A stretch of 64,000 nucleotides of DNA from CAVSMC01 sp963728935 (GTDB lineage: Bacteria; Pseudomonadota; Gammaproteobacteria; Burkholderiales; Casimicrobiaceae): the NCBI GenBank assembly GCA_963728935.1, contig CAVSMC010000001.1, forward strand, positions 2,790,001-2,854,000, read 5' to 3'. A program made the translations under genes and the position numbers. This document shows positions 9,417 to 18,261 of this stretch, piece after piece. A model generated the notes under the pieces. That model ran no database searches, was not told where the DNA came from, and saw only the letters and a program-made list of their open reading frames with translations. The stretch's first letter is position 1. Every line of letters begins with the position of its first letter.

Positions 9417-10355
9417 GTGGACATGGCTCAGCAGGCCTTTGACTGGACGGTGCACGCAGAGCAAGGCACGCACACCCTGCCGAACCAGGACAGCGGATTC
9501 GAGGCGTTGCTTGCGGCGCTGCAGGACCGTCGCATTGGCCTGATCGTGGTCGAGGCTACGGGCGGTTGGGAGCGCAGGCTTACGTGTTTTCTGTTGCGTC
9601 ACGGGCTTGCGGTGGCCGTGGTCAATCCACGGGCGGCACGAGAGTTCGCCCGCAGCAAGGGGCCTCTGGCCAAGACCGATGCCATCGACGCGGTCGCATT
9701 GGCGCACATGGCGCAAACGCTCTCGGCCAAGGCGGACCAAGCGGGCGTAGTGTTTTGCCCGCCCACCCCAGAGGTCGAAGCCTTGCAGCTGATGGTGGGG
9801 CGTCGCGTTCAGCTGCTCGGCATGCGCACCGCGGAACAGAACCGCCTGAGCGGTGCCGGCCGAGTGCTTCGTCGAAGCATCACCACTGTGATCAAGATGC
9901 TGGACAAGGAGATCGCCAGACTCGAGCGCGACATCGACGCGCACCTCGACCGCCATTTCAAGGAACAAGCCCGTCGTTTTGACGCCATCAAGGGTGTTGG
10001 CCCCGCGACCTGTGCCGTGATGCTGGCGTTCATGCCGGAACTGGGCAAGGTCAAGGCTGAGCGGGCGGCCAAGCTTGCTGGCTTGGCGCCCCTGAACCGC
10101 GACTCCGGTAAGGAGCGAGGCAAGCGGCACATCTTCGGCGGCCGCAGCATCGTACGCAGCACCCTGCACATGGCGATGCTCAGCGCGGTGCGTCACAACC
10201 CGGTCATCAAGACGTTTCATGACCGGCTGATCGCCGCCGGAAAACCCAAGAAGGTCGTGCTCACCGCCTGCTCGCACAAGATGCTTCGCATCCTCAACGC
10301 CATGGCACGGACCGGCGAGCCTTGGAACGAGAAATTTCATGTCGTGACCCCTTGA
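9417..10355 (+). CDS. IS110-family transposase (DEDD recombinase)
   Basis: The 312-residue protein has the N-terminal DEDD_Tnp_IS110 domain and a C-terminal Transposase_20 domain. The first acidic residue lies in (V)DMAQQAFDW, then VEATGGWER, AKTDAIDAVALA and a helical linker. IKGVGPATCAVMLAFMPELG follows, and the block GGRSIVRSTLHMA probably holds the nucleophilic serine. The first usable start is GTG 9417. The frame upstream still reads VQFIG before it, so the native N-terminus may be slightly longer with a non-standard start. It appears intact. Confidence 0.85.
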   Translation: MDMAQQAFDWTVHAEQGTHTLPNQDSGFEALLAALQDRRIGLIVVEATGGWERRLTCFLLRHGLAVAVVNPRAAREFARSKGPLAKTDAIDAVALAHMAQTLSAKADQAGVVFCPPTPEVEALQLMVGRRVQLLGMRTAEQNRLSGAGRVLRRSITTVIKMLDKEIARLERDIDAHLDRHFKEQARRFDAIKGVGPATCAVMLAFMPELGKVKAERAAKLAGLAPLNRDSGKERGKRHIFGGRSIVRSTLHMAMLSAVRHNPVIKTFHDRLIAAGKPKKVVLTACSHKMLRILNAMARTGEPWNEKFHVVTP

Positions 10356-10390
10356 CAACGAACACAGTTGCTTGGGGCGGCCCGGCGGGC

Positions 10391-11326
10391 TCATGCGGCT
10401 TGCGCGAGATCGACGTCGGCGAGGAACTCCGGCCCCTGGACGAGCAGCATGCCGGTGCGTCCGTCGACCGTTCCCAACCCGACCTCGCAACGCGGCAACG
10501 CCATCGGCTGCAACGTATCGTAGACCATGCGAACCGGCCCGAGCCGCCAGCCTTGCGCCTTCCAACCGATCAGCAATTGCTCGAATGCGGGCGCGAGGCG
10601 CATCCCTTCGAGCTCGGCGTGCAACGTGAAGACATGGCCGGACGGCGTGGGTTCCTTCGTCCGCGCAAGAAGATGCGCGGCGACGTTCGCTTCGGTGACG
10701 CCGTCGCGTCCGATCATCTCGTCGAGCGTCGGCAAGGTCGTCGGCAGCTGTGCGCAACGGATCAGCTCGCCATTGAGGACCGGCAGATGCGGGTAGGCAC
10801 CGCGGCCGTCCGAGCAGTAGTCGAAGCCGAGCCGCTGCGTCAGTCGCAAAGCGTGCGCGTTCGTCTGCCAGCCGGCGGCGCCGTGCGTCGTCGGCGGAGC
10901 CTTGAAGATGTCGGTGAAGCGCTCGCACGCGAGCTGCATCTCGCGCATCGTCCAGTCGGCATCGGCGGCGCCGACGCCATCCTGCCAGCGGATGTGGTCC
11001 CACGTATGAATGCCGACCTCGAAGCCTCCGTCGCGCACCGCGCACATTGTGTCCGCGGTCCGGCGACCGATATCGGGGCCGGGGAGCAACGTTCCGTACA
11101 GCAGCGTGCGGATGCCGTAGTGGCGCACCACCGACGTCCTGCGCACCTTGCCGACGAAGCCGCGGCGGAACACGCGCCGGATCGCGCGGCCCGTGTGATC
11201 GGGTCCGAGCGCGAACAGGAACGTCGCGCCGACGTCATGCTTTTTCAACAGCGAAGCGAGGTTCGGCACGCCCTCGCGCGTGCCGCGCAGCGTGTCGACG
11301 TCGATCTTGAGCGCGAGGATCGTCAC
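10391..11326 (-). CDS. arnD: ArnD: 4-deoxy-4-formamido-L-arabinose-phosphoundecaprenol deformylase
   Basis: ArnD removes the formyl group from undecaprenyl-phosphate formamidoarabinose in the lipid A Ara4N pathway. The 311-residue protein starts LALKIDVDTLRGTREGVPNL, the family N-terminus with its metal-binding Asp. It continues with FEVGIHTWDH and AAGWQTNAHAL of the NodB-type polysaccharide deacetylase fold. The start is GTG 11326, which overlaps the TGA of the ArnA decarboxylase gene by four bases (GTGA), so the two are translationally coupled. It is the last arn gene of the leftward operon. Confidence 0.9.
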   Translation of the reverse strand: MTILALKIDVDTLRGTREGVPNLASLLKKHDVGATFLFALGPDHTGRAIRRVFRRGFVGKVRRTSVVRHYGIRTLLYGTLLPGPDIGRRTADTMCAVRDGGFEVGIHTWDHIRWQDGVGAADADWTMREMQLACERFTDIFKAPPTTHGAAGWQTNAHALRLTQRLGFDYCSDGRGAYPHLPVLNGELIRCAQLPTTLPTLDEMIGRDGVTEANVAAHLLARTKEPTPSGHVFTLHAELEGMRLAPAFEQLLIGWKAQGWRLGPVRMVYDTLQPMALPRCEVGLGTVDGRTGMLLVQGPEFLADVDLAQAA

Positions 11327-12366
11327 TCGACCAGAGCGCGCGCCGCTGCGACGTGCCCACGGTACGCATCGAATATGCGCGCCAGTGCGTCGTCCATCGT
11401 CACCACCGGCGCCCAATCGAGATCGGCGCACGTGTTGTCGATCTTCGGCACGCGGTTCTGCACGTCCTGGTAGCCCTTGCCGTAGTATTCCGCGGACGTC
11501 GTCTCGACGATGCGCACGGCCTTGGCGCTCTCGCGGTACTCAGGATAGCGCTGCGCGAGATCGAGCATCATTGTCGCGAGCTCGCGCACCGAGTAGTTGT
11601 TGCGCGGGTTGCCGATGTTGTAGATCTTGCCCGCGGCAATGCCACCGGCATTGACGATGATCTTCATCAGCGCGGCGATGCCGTCGTCGATGTACGTAAA
11701 GGCGCGCTTCTGCGTGCCGCCGTCGACCAGCTGGATCGGCTCGCCGCGCACGATGTGGCCGAGGAACTGCGTGATTACGCGCGAGCTGCCTTCCTTCGCC
11801 GTGTTGATCGAGTCGAGTCCGGCGCCGATCCAGTTGAACGGCCGGAACAGCGTGTAGTCGAGGCCTTGCTGCATGCCGTACGCGTGGATCACGCGGTCCA
11901 TCAGCTGCTTGGCGCACGAATAGATCCAGCGCGGCTTGTTGATCGGCCCGAGCACGAGCTCCGAGGCTTCGGGATCGAACGCCTCGTCGCTGCACATGCC
12001 GTAGACCTCGGACGTCGACGGAAAGATGATCCGCTTGCCATGCCGCACGCACGCGCGAACGATCGGCAGGTTCGCTTCGAAGTCGAGCTCGAACACGCGC
12101 AGCGGCTCCCGGACGTACGTCGCCGGCGTCGCGATCGCGACCAGCGGCAGCACGGTGTCGCACTTCTTGATGTGGTACTCGATCCACTCCTTGTTGATCG
12201 TGATGTCGCCTTCGAAGAAGTGGAAGCGCGGGTCGGGCAGCAGATCGGCGATGCGCTCGGTCTGCATGTCCATGCCGTAGATGTCCCAGTCGGTATCGGC
12301 GAGTATCCGCTGCGACAGGTGATGGCCGATGAAGCCGTTGACGCCGAGGATCAGGATTCGTCTCAT
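11323..12366 (-). CDS. arnA: UDP-glucuronate decarboxylase, the ArnA dehydrogenase half as a separate gene
   Basis: The enzyme oxidatively decarboxylates UDP-glucuronate to UDP-4-keto-pentose. The 347-residue SDR protein has the NAD loop GVNGFIGHHL near residue 8, the active-site PSTSEVYGM with the Ser and Glu of ArnA, YSCAK as the Tyr-x-x-x-Lys pair and DGGTQKRAFTYIDDG with the substrate arginine. In E. coli this domain is fused to the formyltransferase; here the two are separate genes with two others between them. The start ATG 12366 lies 85 bases after the lipoprotein gene. Confidence 0.92.
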   Translation of the reverse strand: MRRILILGVNGFIGHHLSQRILADTDWDIYGMDMQTERIADLLPDPRFHFFEGDITINKEWIEYHIKKCDTVLPLVAIATPATYVREPLRVFELDFEANLPIVRACVRHGKRIIFPSTSEVYGMCSDEAFDPEASELVLGPINKPRWIYSCAKQLMDRVIHAYGMQQGLDYTLFRPFNWIGAGLDSINTAKEGSSRVITQFLGHIVRGEPIQLVDGGTQKRAFTYIDDGIAALMKIIVNAGGIAAGKIYNIGNPRNNYSVRELATMMLDLAQRYPEYRESAKAVRIVETTSAEYYGKGYQDVQNRVPKIDNTCADLDWAPVVTMDDALARIFDAYRGHVAAARALVE

Positions 12367-12451
12367 GAGGTCGTGCGGTGTACGCTGTCGACGCGAGAAA
12401 GGCCGAATTGTAACCGGCGGCGAGCGATCGCCGGGCCGGGCGCGCGAGTGG

Positions 12452-13546
12452 TCAGCGGAAGCGTCGCGTGAGCGGTGCGTCGAAGCGCACGTCCAGCCGA
12501 AGCTCCCTCGCGTCGGCGTACGCGCGCGCTCCGCTCCCCGGCGATGTGATGCGGCCGCTCAGTCGTTGATCACCGTAGATGTCGAAGCGCGCGAGCGCAC
12601 CCTTGCCGGCGTCGCGCACGATGACCGGCGACGACCCGAGCTGCGGATGCCAGACGACGAGCGTGACCTTCGGCGACTTGGCGGCGTCGCGCGACGCGAC
12701 CACGTAATGCGGAAGCGCTGCGAGGACCGCGTCGAGACCGTTCGCACGTGCGATCAGCGCGTCGGGAATCTGCTCCTGCGTGAGGACCAGCATCGGACGG
12801 ACGACGAGTCCCTCGAGCGGGTCCGCGGCGACGAACAGGTACGCAAAGCGCAATGCGAACTGGGTCTTGCCGATCGTGACCCTGCCGTTGGCGGCGCCAA
12901 ATACGACGGTCGGAGTCGCTGCTGCGGGCGGCGGCGCAGGCTTGGCGCGAGGCGGTGGGGGCGCGGGCGCCGCGGCGGGGACCGGCGCTGCCGCCGCACG
13001 CAGCACACGCTCGGTGCGCACGCGGTTCAACTCGAGCTCGGCCTGAAGTTGCTGGTGGCGCAGGGTTTCGCGCTTGCGGTCGAGCTCGCGGACTTGGCTG
13101 CGCAGCTCCGCCTTGCGGCTGTCGGACGCCTTGTCGCCGTGGATCTCGGCTTCGCGCCACGACACTGCGCTCAAGTTATCGTCGACGTTCTTCTTCGCCC
13201 GCCACACCGCGTAACCCGCGCTGTGCAGCCGCGCGAACTCGGCATCGCAGACGCCTTCGTAGGAATTGCCGGCGAGGCCGGCGTCGATTGCGCGATCGGG
13301 CCGGCAATAGTCGGCGAGGCCGAGCTTGCGCCCCTGCAGGTAGCGCGTCTCGTCCGGCTCGATCTTGACGCCCGCGCACGCCTCGCGATGCTTGACGAGG
13401 CGCTCGGCGGCGTGACCGGCGCGACCGTCGGTGACGCCGAGCGCGTACCAATCGGTCGTCGCGCACTTGTCCTCGGGGATGGTCGCGCATCCACCGAGCG
13501 CGGCCAACAACGTCGTTGTCGTTGCGATGCGAGCGAACGGGGCCAT
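12452..13546 (-). CDS. DUF2799-type lipoprotein inside the arn operon
   Basis: This is a 364-residue exported protein. ATG 13546 has GGGAG six bases upstream and gives MAPFARIATTTTLLAALGGC, a classic lipoprotein signal with the lipidated Cys at residue 20. A DUF2799-like region follows (DWYALGVTDGRAGHAAERL and YLQGRKLGLADYCRP, about 28-105). Then come a charged coiled coil, an alanine/proline linker near 190-220 and a C-terminal domain I do not recognise. An earlier in-frame ATG at 13573 overlaps the upstream stop, but lacks a comparable ribosome site. Its function is unknown; the position suggests an envelope role. Confidence 0.7.
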   Translation of the reverse strand: MAPFARIATTTTLLAALGGCATIPEDKCATTDWYALGVTDGRAGHAAERLVKHREACAGVKIEPDETRYLQGRKLGLADYCRPDRAIDAGLAGNSYEGVCDAEFARLHSAGYAVWRAKKNVDDNLSAVSWREAEIHGDKASDSRKAELRSQVRELDRKRETLRHQQLQAELELNRVRTERVLRAAAAPVPAAAPAPPPPRAKPAPPPAAATPTVVFGAANGRVTIGKTQFALRFAYLFVAADPLEGLVVRPMLVLTQEQIPDALIARANGLDAVLAALPHYVVASRDAAKSPKVTLVVWHPQLGSSPVIVRDAGKGALARFDIYGDQRLSGRITSPGSGARAYADARELRLDVRFDAPLTRRFR

Positions 13547-13569
13547 GCGATCTCCCAGTCGCGGGTTTG

Positions 13570-14664
13570 TCATGGATACGTCTTCTGCAAGCGGCCTCGC
13601 GCGTCGAAGCGCACGTACGGCTTCGGCGAGCGGTAGTTGTTGAACTTCACCTCGATCGTCGGCGGCGCGCAATCGCGAGGGCGTTCGACATCGATTGCCG
13701 CATACGCGCGGTCCTCGTCGTCCATGTTACCGGCGAGCATCGCCTTTTCGACCAGCGCCGGCAACGTGCGCCAGTCGACGTCGGTCTCATTGAAGCCGTC
13801 GGTGCAAAGCCAGGCGCTCGCGTAGGGCTCGGCGCGTCGCGCGAAACGCGCACGCCGGTCGTAGTCGACGATGACGCGATCGGTCTGCACGAACGCGATC
13901 TTGTCGCGCTCGATCCATACGGCCATCAGCTTGGCCGATCCGACGTCGCGCCGGAAATCGGCGAGCGCCTGCGCCGCTTCGACGATCAGGTCGCGCTGCG
14001 CAACGGCCTTGTCGGCGGCCGCCTCGCGGCGCGCGGTCGCGGCGCGATCGGCGCGCGCTTTCGCGATCGTGCCCTTTACATCGAGCATCTCGCCGTTTGC
14101 CGCATCGAAGACGAACGCGTCGAGTGCCCCGGTCGACATGCTGCCGACCTGGACCTCGACGGCAAGGCGGTCGAACGGCGCGCCGAAATAGCCGACGGTG
14201 ACCTCGCCGAGGTGATCGGCGGCCTGCTGCGGCTTTTCACGGTGCGCGCGAAACTTCTCGCGCCAGAGCTTCTCGGCGGCGGCCGACAGGGGGAACAAAT
14301 GTGCCTGCGCCTCGGTCGCGCTCACCCATGGCCGCAGCTGTCGATTCGCGGTCGAAATCCACTTGCCTTCCTGCCAAATCACGTGCTCGGCCGGCGCGTC
14401 GCGCCTCGGATGAACGAGCGCCTGCGCTTCGACCTCGCTCACTTGCAGCTTCGACAACAACGGATCCGCGCCGAATCGGGCCGTCAAGGCCGTCTTGAAA
14501 CGCCCGTAATAGGTGAATAGCCGCTCGTCGCTGCGCTGCGCTTCGCGAATTTGGAGCGCGCGCGTGTCGGGGGCTTGCGCTGAGGCGAGGGTGGCGATCG
14601 AAGCGGCGATGGCGATCGACGTCCAACTCCATGTCGGCCTTCGCCGCGCGCGTGTCACGTTCAT
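13570..14664 (-). CDS. Exported protein of unknown function inside the arn operon
   Basis: The 364-residue protein begins with an arginine-rich n-region and a hydrophobic stretch ending ATLASAQA, a likely Sec signal cleaved near residue 30. The mature part is acidic-basic with many alanines and has no motif I know. It holds three cysteine-poor segments and a RARADRAATARREAAAD helix. The start ATG 14664 lies seven bases after the formyltransferase stop. The open frame runs further upstream only as a shadow of that gene. It sits 23 bases before the lipoprotein gene, so the two form a pair between the halves of arnA. Confidence 0.65.
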   Translation of the reverse strand: MNVTRARRRPTWSWTSIAIAASIATLASAQAPDTRALQIREAQRSDERLFTYYGRFKTALTARFGADPLLSKLQVSEVEAQALVHPRRDAPAEHVIWQEGKWISTANRQLRPWVSATEAQAHLFPLSAAAEKLWREKFRAHREKPQQAADHLGEVTVGYFGAPFDRLAVEVQVGSMSTGALDAFVFDAANGEMLDVKGTIAKARADRAATARREAAADKAVAQRDLIVEAAQALADFRRDVGSAKLMAVWIERDKIAFVQTDRVIVDYDRRARFARRAEPYASAWLCTDGFNETDVDWRTLPALVEKAMLAGNMDDEDRAYAAIDVERPRDCAPPTIEVKFNNYRSPKPYVRFDARGRLQKTYP

Positions 14665-14671
14665 CGTTGCG

Positions 14672-15598
14672 TTACGTCGCCGCCACCGGCGCCGCTCCGA
14701 AGCGCGAGACGAAGCCGCTCGCGTCGATCGACTCACCGGCGATTTCGATCGCAAGTAGCGCAAGCGCGCCGCCGGCGCCGCAGCGCGCGAGCATGCGTCC
14801 GCGCTCGACGCCGATCGTCGGCGTGAGCGTCGCGGGCGCCTCGCGATCGAGCACGCGCGTTCGCAACACGCGTACCGGCACCCCGGCAACACTCGTGAAT
14901 GCGCCGGGATAGGGCGGCGCCACTGCGCGCACGAGGTTGTGGATCGTCGCGGCGTCGCGTGTCCAGTCGATGCGCCCGTCCTCTGGTTTGCGGCCGCCGA
15001 AGTAGCTCGCCTGCGCGGCGTTCTGCGCCGTGCGCGGCGCGGTTCCCGCAACGAGCGCCGGTAATGCGCCGTCGAGAACGATCTCGGCGGCGAGCGTCAC
15101 CTTGTCGAACACGTCCTTCGCGGTGTCGTCGGGAAGGATCGGCACGCGTTGCTGCGCGACGATGTCGCCGTCGTCGGGCTTGTCCGTCATGTAATGCAGC
15201 GTCGCGCCGGTCTCACGCTCGCCGTGCAGCACCGCCCAATTGACCGGCGCGCGGCCGCGGTATTTCGGCAAGAGCGAGCCGTGCAGGTTGAGCGCACCGC
15301 GCTTCGCGCAACCGAGCAGCGGCCGCTGCAACATCCGACGGTAGTAGAACGAGAACAGGAAGTCGGGCGCGAGCGCCGACATCCGCGAGACGATCGACGC
15401 GATATTCGGATCTTCCGGCGCGATCACCGCAATGCCGTACTCGGCGGCGGTCGCGGCGACCGAGTCGAACCAGATCGTTTCGCCCGGCGAATCCTCGTGC
15501 GTGACGACGAGCGCCACGTCGACGCCGTGCGCGAGCAGCACTTTCAAGCCGCGCACGCCAACGTTGTGATAGGCGAAAACGACGGCACGCGTCATCAT
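14672..15598 (-). CDS. arnA: UDP-Ara4N formyltransferase, the ArnA formyltransferase half as a separate gene
   Basis: The 308-residue protein formylates UDP-L-Ara4N with 10-formyl-tetrahydrofolate. It has the catalytic NLHGSLLPKYRGRAPVNW block (Asn and His) and the Asp in KPDDGDIVAQ. A C-terminal Formyl_trans_C-like region contains RKPEDGRIDW. ATG 15598 overlaps the arnC TGA (ATGA); a second ATG three bases later is possible. Separation from the decarboxylase half differs from the fused enterobacterial ArnA. Confidence 0.92.
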   Translation of the reverse strand: MMTRAVVFAYHNVGVRGLKVLLAHGVDVALVVTHEDSPGETIWFDSVAATAAEYGIAVIAPEDPNIASIVSRMSALAPDFLFSFYYRRMLQRPLLGCAKRGALNLHGSLLPKYRGRAPVNWAVLHGERETGATLHYMTDKPDDGDIVAQQRVPILPDDTAKDVFDKVTLAAEIVLDGALPALVAGTAPRTAQNAAQASYFGGRKPEDGRIDWTRDAATIHNLVRAVAPPYPGAFTSVAGVPVRVLRTRVLDREAPATLTPTIGVERGRMLARCGAGGALALLAIEIAGESIDASGFVSRFGAAPVAAT

Positions 15599-16635
15599 CG
15601 GCCCTCGCCCGCGTGCGGGAGAGGACCATGCGTTGACGCCTCGCGCTCGCCAACGGCAGGGACGCTCGGCGTGGACGGCGTCTCGAGCAAAGCGCGGATC
15701 GTATAGCGGGGCCGCTCGCGCACCTGCTGGTAGATGCGGCCGACGTACTCGCCGATGATGCCCATGCCGAACACGATGAGCCCAACCAGGAAGAACGCGA
15801 GAATGTCGCGGTCCCACAGCAGCCCGATGCCGAGCGGGCCGGGCGCGAAGAACATCCGGTAGACGATGACGACGCAGTACGTCGCGAGCGCCGCTGCCGA
15901 CACGAACATGCCGAACATCGAGCAAATCTGCAACGGCACGAGAGAAAACCCGGTGATGAGATCGAAGTTGAGCCGGACCAGCTTGTACAGCGAATACTTC
16001 GATCTTCCGGCGACGCGCTCCTCGTGCGTGACCTCGACCTCGGTCGGATTGAACGCGAACGTATAGGCGAGCGCCGGGATGTACGTGCTGACCTCGCGGC
16101 TCGCCGCGACCGCGTTGACGATTTCGCGGCTGTAGGCTCGCAGCATGCAGCCCTGGTCCGTCATCCGGATGCGCGTGATCCGCTCGCGCAACCGATTCAT
16201 CGCGCGCGACGCGACGTGCCGCCACCACGAATCCTCCCGCGTGCGGCGAACGCCGCCGACGTAGTCGTGACCGGCGTCCATCGCCGCGAGCAGCTTGCCG
16301 ATCTCCTCCGGCGGATTCTGCAGGTCGGCGTCGAGGGTCACGACGCGCTCGCCGCGGCAGCGCTCGAAGCCGGCGACGATCGCGAGGTGCTGACCGCAGT
16401 TCGCGTTGAACAGGATCACGCGCGTGACGTCGGGCCGCAGCTCCCACTGCTCACGCAGCAGCGCTGCCGAGCGGTCGCGGCTGCCGTCGTTGACGAAGAT
16501 CACCTCGTACGGGACCCGCAGCGCATCGAGCGCGGGATACAGCCGCGCGAACAGCGCCGGCAATCCCGGCTCCTCGTTGAAGACGGGTATGACGACCGAG
16601 AGCGTCGGCGCGAGCGCCGTTGACGTTTCATTCAT
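15595..16635 (-). CDS. arnC: ArnC: undecaprenyl-phosphate Ara4FN transferase
   Basis: This GT2-family membrane glycosyltransferase moves formamidoarabinose from UDP to undecaprenyl phosphate. The 346-residue protein has SVVIPVFNEEPGLP near residue 13, VNDGSRDRS, TLDADLQNPPEE (the DxD-like site) and TDQGCMLRAY, then two membrane helices near 235-255 and 270-295. ATG 16635 overlaps the end of arnB by eight bases. The last residues GPLPHAGEGR are encoded by a palindromic repeat at 15602-15624, so the C-terminus seems to have been extended by a captured repeat. Confidence 0.9.
   Translation of the reverse strand: MNETSTALAPTLSVVIPVFNEEPGLPALFARLYPALDALRVPYEVIFVNDGSRDRSAALLREQWELRPDVTRVILFNANCGQHLAIVAGFERCRGERVVTLDADLQNPPEEIGKLLAAMDAGHDYVGGVRRTREDSWWRHVASRAMNRLRERITRIRMTDQGCMLRAYSREIVNAVAASREVSTYIPALAYTFAFNPTEVEVTHEERVAGRSKYSLYKLVRLNFDLITGFSLVPLQICSMFGMFVSAAALATYCVVIVYRMFFAPGPLGIGLLWDRDILAFFLVGLIVFGMGIIGEYVGRIYQQVRERPRYTIRALLETPSTPSVPAVGEREASTHGPLPHAGEGR
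15602..15624. repeat. Palindromic repeat inside the arnC 3' end
   Basis: CCCTCGCCCGC and GCGGGAGAGG face each other across two bases. In reverse orientation the unit matches the intergenic palindrome at 55366-55389 at 22 of 24 positions. Here it is translated as the last codons of arnC. Confidence 0.7.
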
Positions 16636-17752
16636 GGTGTTCGGCGATGAGCGCCGCGCAGGCGTCGCAGACGCGATCGACGTCGGCATCGACCATTCGC
16701 GTATGCAACGGCAGCGTAACGGTCTCGCGCGCGATGCGCTCGGCGCTCGGAAATTCCCCTTCGCGATGGCCGAGCGCGCGCCCGAGCGACGTGAGGTGCA
16801 AAGCCTCGTACGAAACGCCGGTCGCGATACCCCGCTCGGCGAGTTGGTCGCGAAACGCCTTGCGCGAGATCGTCATCCGGTCGAGCGGAAGCAGCACGCT
16901 CCACATGTTCCACGATTGGCCATCGCCCGCGCGCGGCCTCGGCGGCAGCACGCATGCAGGATCGGTCGCGAAGCGTTCGAAATAGCGATCGACGAGCGCA
17001 CGACGTTTGGCGAGAAACTGCGGCAGGCGCGCGAGCTGCGCGACGCCGATCCGCGCGTTGACGTCGGGCAGGTTGAACTTGCCGCCGGGAAATCGCACGT
17101 CGCGCGTGCCGTCCGCAAGCCGCAGGATGCCATGAAAGCGCAGCTCCTCGACGCGCTCGGCTTCGGCGGCATCGTTGACGACGAGCGCTCCGCCTTCGAT
17201 CGACGTCATGTTCTTGTTCGGATGGAAGCTGAAGCAGACGAGGTCGCCGATCGAGCCGACGTTGCGGCCGCTCCATTGCGAGCCCATGACGAGCGCGGCG
17301 TCCTCTATCACGCGCAATCCATGGCGCTTCGCGAGTGCGTACATCGCGTCCATGTCGACCAACGCACCCGGCCAGTGCGTCGGCAGGATCGCCTTCGTGC
17401 GCGACGTGATCGCAGCCTCGATCGCGGCAAGATCGATGTTGCGTGTGACGAGATCGCAATCGACGAGAACGGGCGACGCGCCGACCTTCACGATCATGTT
17501 CATCGCCGCGAAAAACGTCTGCGCCGACGTGATTACTTCGTCGCCGGCGCCGATGCCGGCGAGCTGAAGGGCGACTTCCATCGCCGCGGTCGCCGACGTC
17601 ATGACGCGCACCGGACGTCCGGCGCAAAAGGCGGTTAGATCGGATTCGAATCGCTGCACCCACGGCCCGCTCGCGATCTGGCCCGAACGCAGGACGTCGG
17701 CGACGCCATCGATCGTCGCCGTGTCGAGGTCCGGAGCGGCGAATTTCAGCAT
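16628..17752 (-). CDS. arnB: ArnB: UDP-4-amino-4-deoxy-L-arabinose aminotransferase
   Basis: ArnB is a PLP enzyme of the DegT/DnrJ/EryC1 family that transfers an amino group from glutamate to UDP-4-keto-arabinose. The 374-residue protein has TSATAAMEVALQLAGIGAGD near 60-80, VIEDAA with the PLP-binding Asp, and SFHPNKNMTSIEGG, where the Lys of NKN should form the Schiff base. ATG 17752 lies six bases after the stop of the upstream SMR-like gene. The frame is open further upstream without homology. Confidence 0.92.
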   Translation of the reverse strand: MLKFAAPDLDTATIDGVADVLRSGQIASGPWVQRFESDLTAFCAGRPVRVMTSATAAMEVALQLAGIGAGDEVITSAQTFFAAMNMIVKVGASPVLVDCDLVTRNIDLAAIEAAITSRTKAILPTHWPGALVDMDAMYALAKRHGLRVIEDAALVMGSQWSGRNVGSIGDLVCFSFHPNKNMTSIEGGALVVNDAAEAERVEELRFHGILRLADGTRDVRFPGGKFNLPDVNARIGVAQLARLPQFLAKRRALVDRYFERFATDPACVLPPRPRAGDGQSWNMWSVLLPLDRMTISRKAFRDQLAERGIATGVSYEALHLTSLGRALGHREGEFPSAERIARETVTLPLHTRMVDADVDRVCDACAALIAEHHE

Positions 17753-17757
17753 GGGCT

Positions 17758-18129
17758 TCAGCTCCGCGCGACCAGCCAGACACCGACGATGATGAAACCG
17801 ATGCCGAGCCAGCGCGCGACGGTCACCGCTTCGCCGAGCAGGTAATGTGCGGCGATCGCGTTGATGACGTAGCCGAGCGAGAGCATCGGATAGGCGACGG
17901 ACACGGGGACGCGTGACAGCCCGACGATCCAGACGACGAGGCTCACGACGTAGCAGCCCGCGCCGAGCACGAAGTAGCCTTGTGTCGCCATGCGCTCGAC
18001 CATGTCGATCCAGTTGTCCCGCGTGATCGTGATCACACCCAGCACGTTCGTTCCTGCTTTGAGCAGCAGTTGGGCGGCGGCGTTCAACAATACGCCGGCG
18101 AACAGGAAAGCGAAGGCGATCGCGCTCAT
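17758..18129 (-). CDS. Small four-helix EamA/SMR transporter, likely ArnE/ArnF-like flippase
   Basis: The 123-residue protein is almost all membrane, with four predicted helices (about 3-22, 40-60, 68-88, 98-120). It contains the EamA/SMR-type YPMLSLGYVINAIAAHYLLGEAVT. In Enterobacteria ArnE and ArnF together flip undecaprenyl-phosphate Ara4N. Here a single small protein occupies that slot, between arnT and arnB, and may act as a homodimer; that is an inference. ATG 18129 follows a repeat-rich gap, and the frame upstream of it is translated repeat. Confidence 0.8.
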   Translation of the reverse strand: MSAIAFAFLFAGVLLNAAAQLLLKAGTNVLGVITITRDNWIDMVERMATQGYFVLGAGCYVVSLVVWIVGLSRVPVSVAYPMLSLGYVINAIAAHYLLGEAVTVARWLGIGFIIVGVWLVARS

Positions 18130-18138
18130 CGCGCGTCG

Positions 18139-18224
18139 TCCCCGCGAACGCGGGGACCCAGCGTCTTCCCGCATCTCGCGCGAGCATTCTCGCAACGACA
18201 CTGGATTCCCGCGTTCGCGGGAAT
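18139..18224. repeat. Paired palindromic (REP-like) element, copy 1
   Basis: TCCCCGCG-AA-CGCGGGGA at 18139-18156 and ATTCCCGCG-TT-CGCGGGAAT at 18205-18224 face each other. Inner CCAGCGTC and CACTGG arms flank the spacer. The same design recurs at 27602 and 60893. This copy lies between arnT and the SMR-like gene. Confidence 0.8.
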
Positions 18225-18261
18225 GACGGCAATCGGCGTCGCGGTCATCGCTCGGCCGGCC

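Larger units (their letters stand above)
9203..10370 (+). mobile_element. IS110-family insertion sequence (ends approximate)
   Basis: The element has one DEDD transposase gene with about 210 bases of structured non-coding DNA upstream and only about 35 bases downstream before the arnD stop codon. A long leader and short trailer fit the IS110 subgroup, whose elements lack obvious terminal inverted repeats. I could not find exact ends or a target duplication. It lies between bcp and the 3' end of arnD and disrupts neither. Confidence 0.65.
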
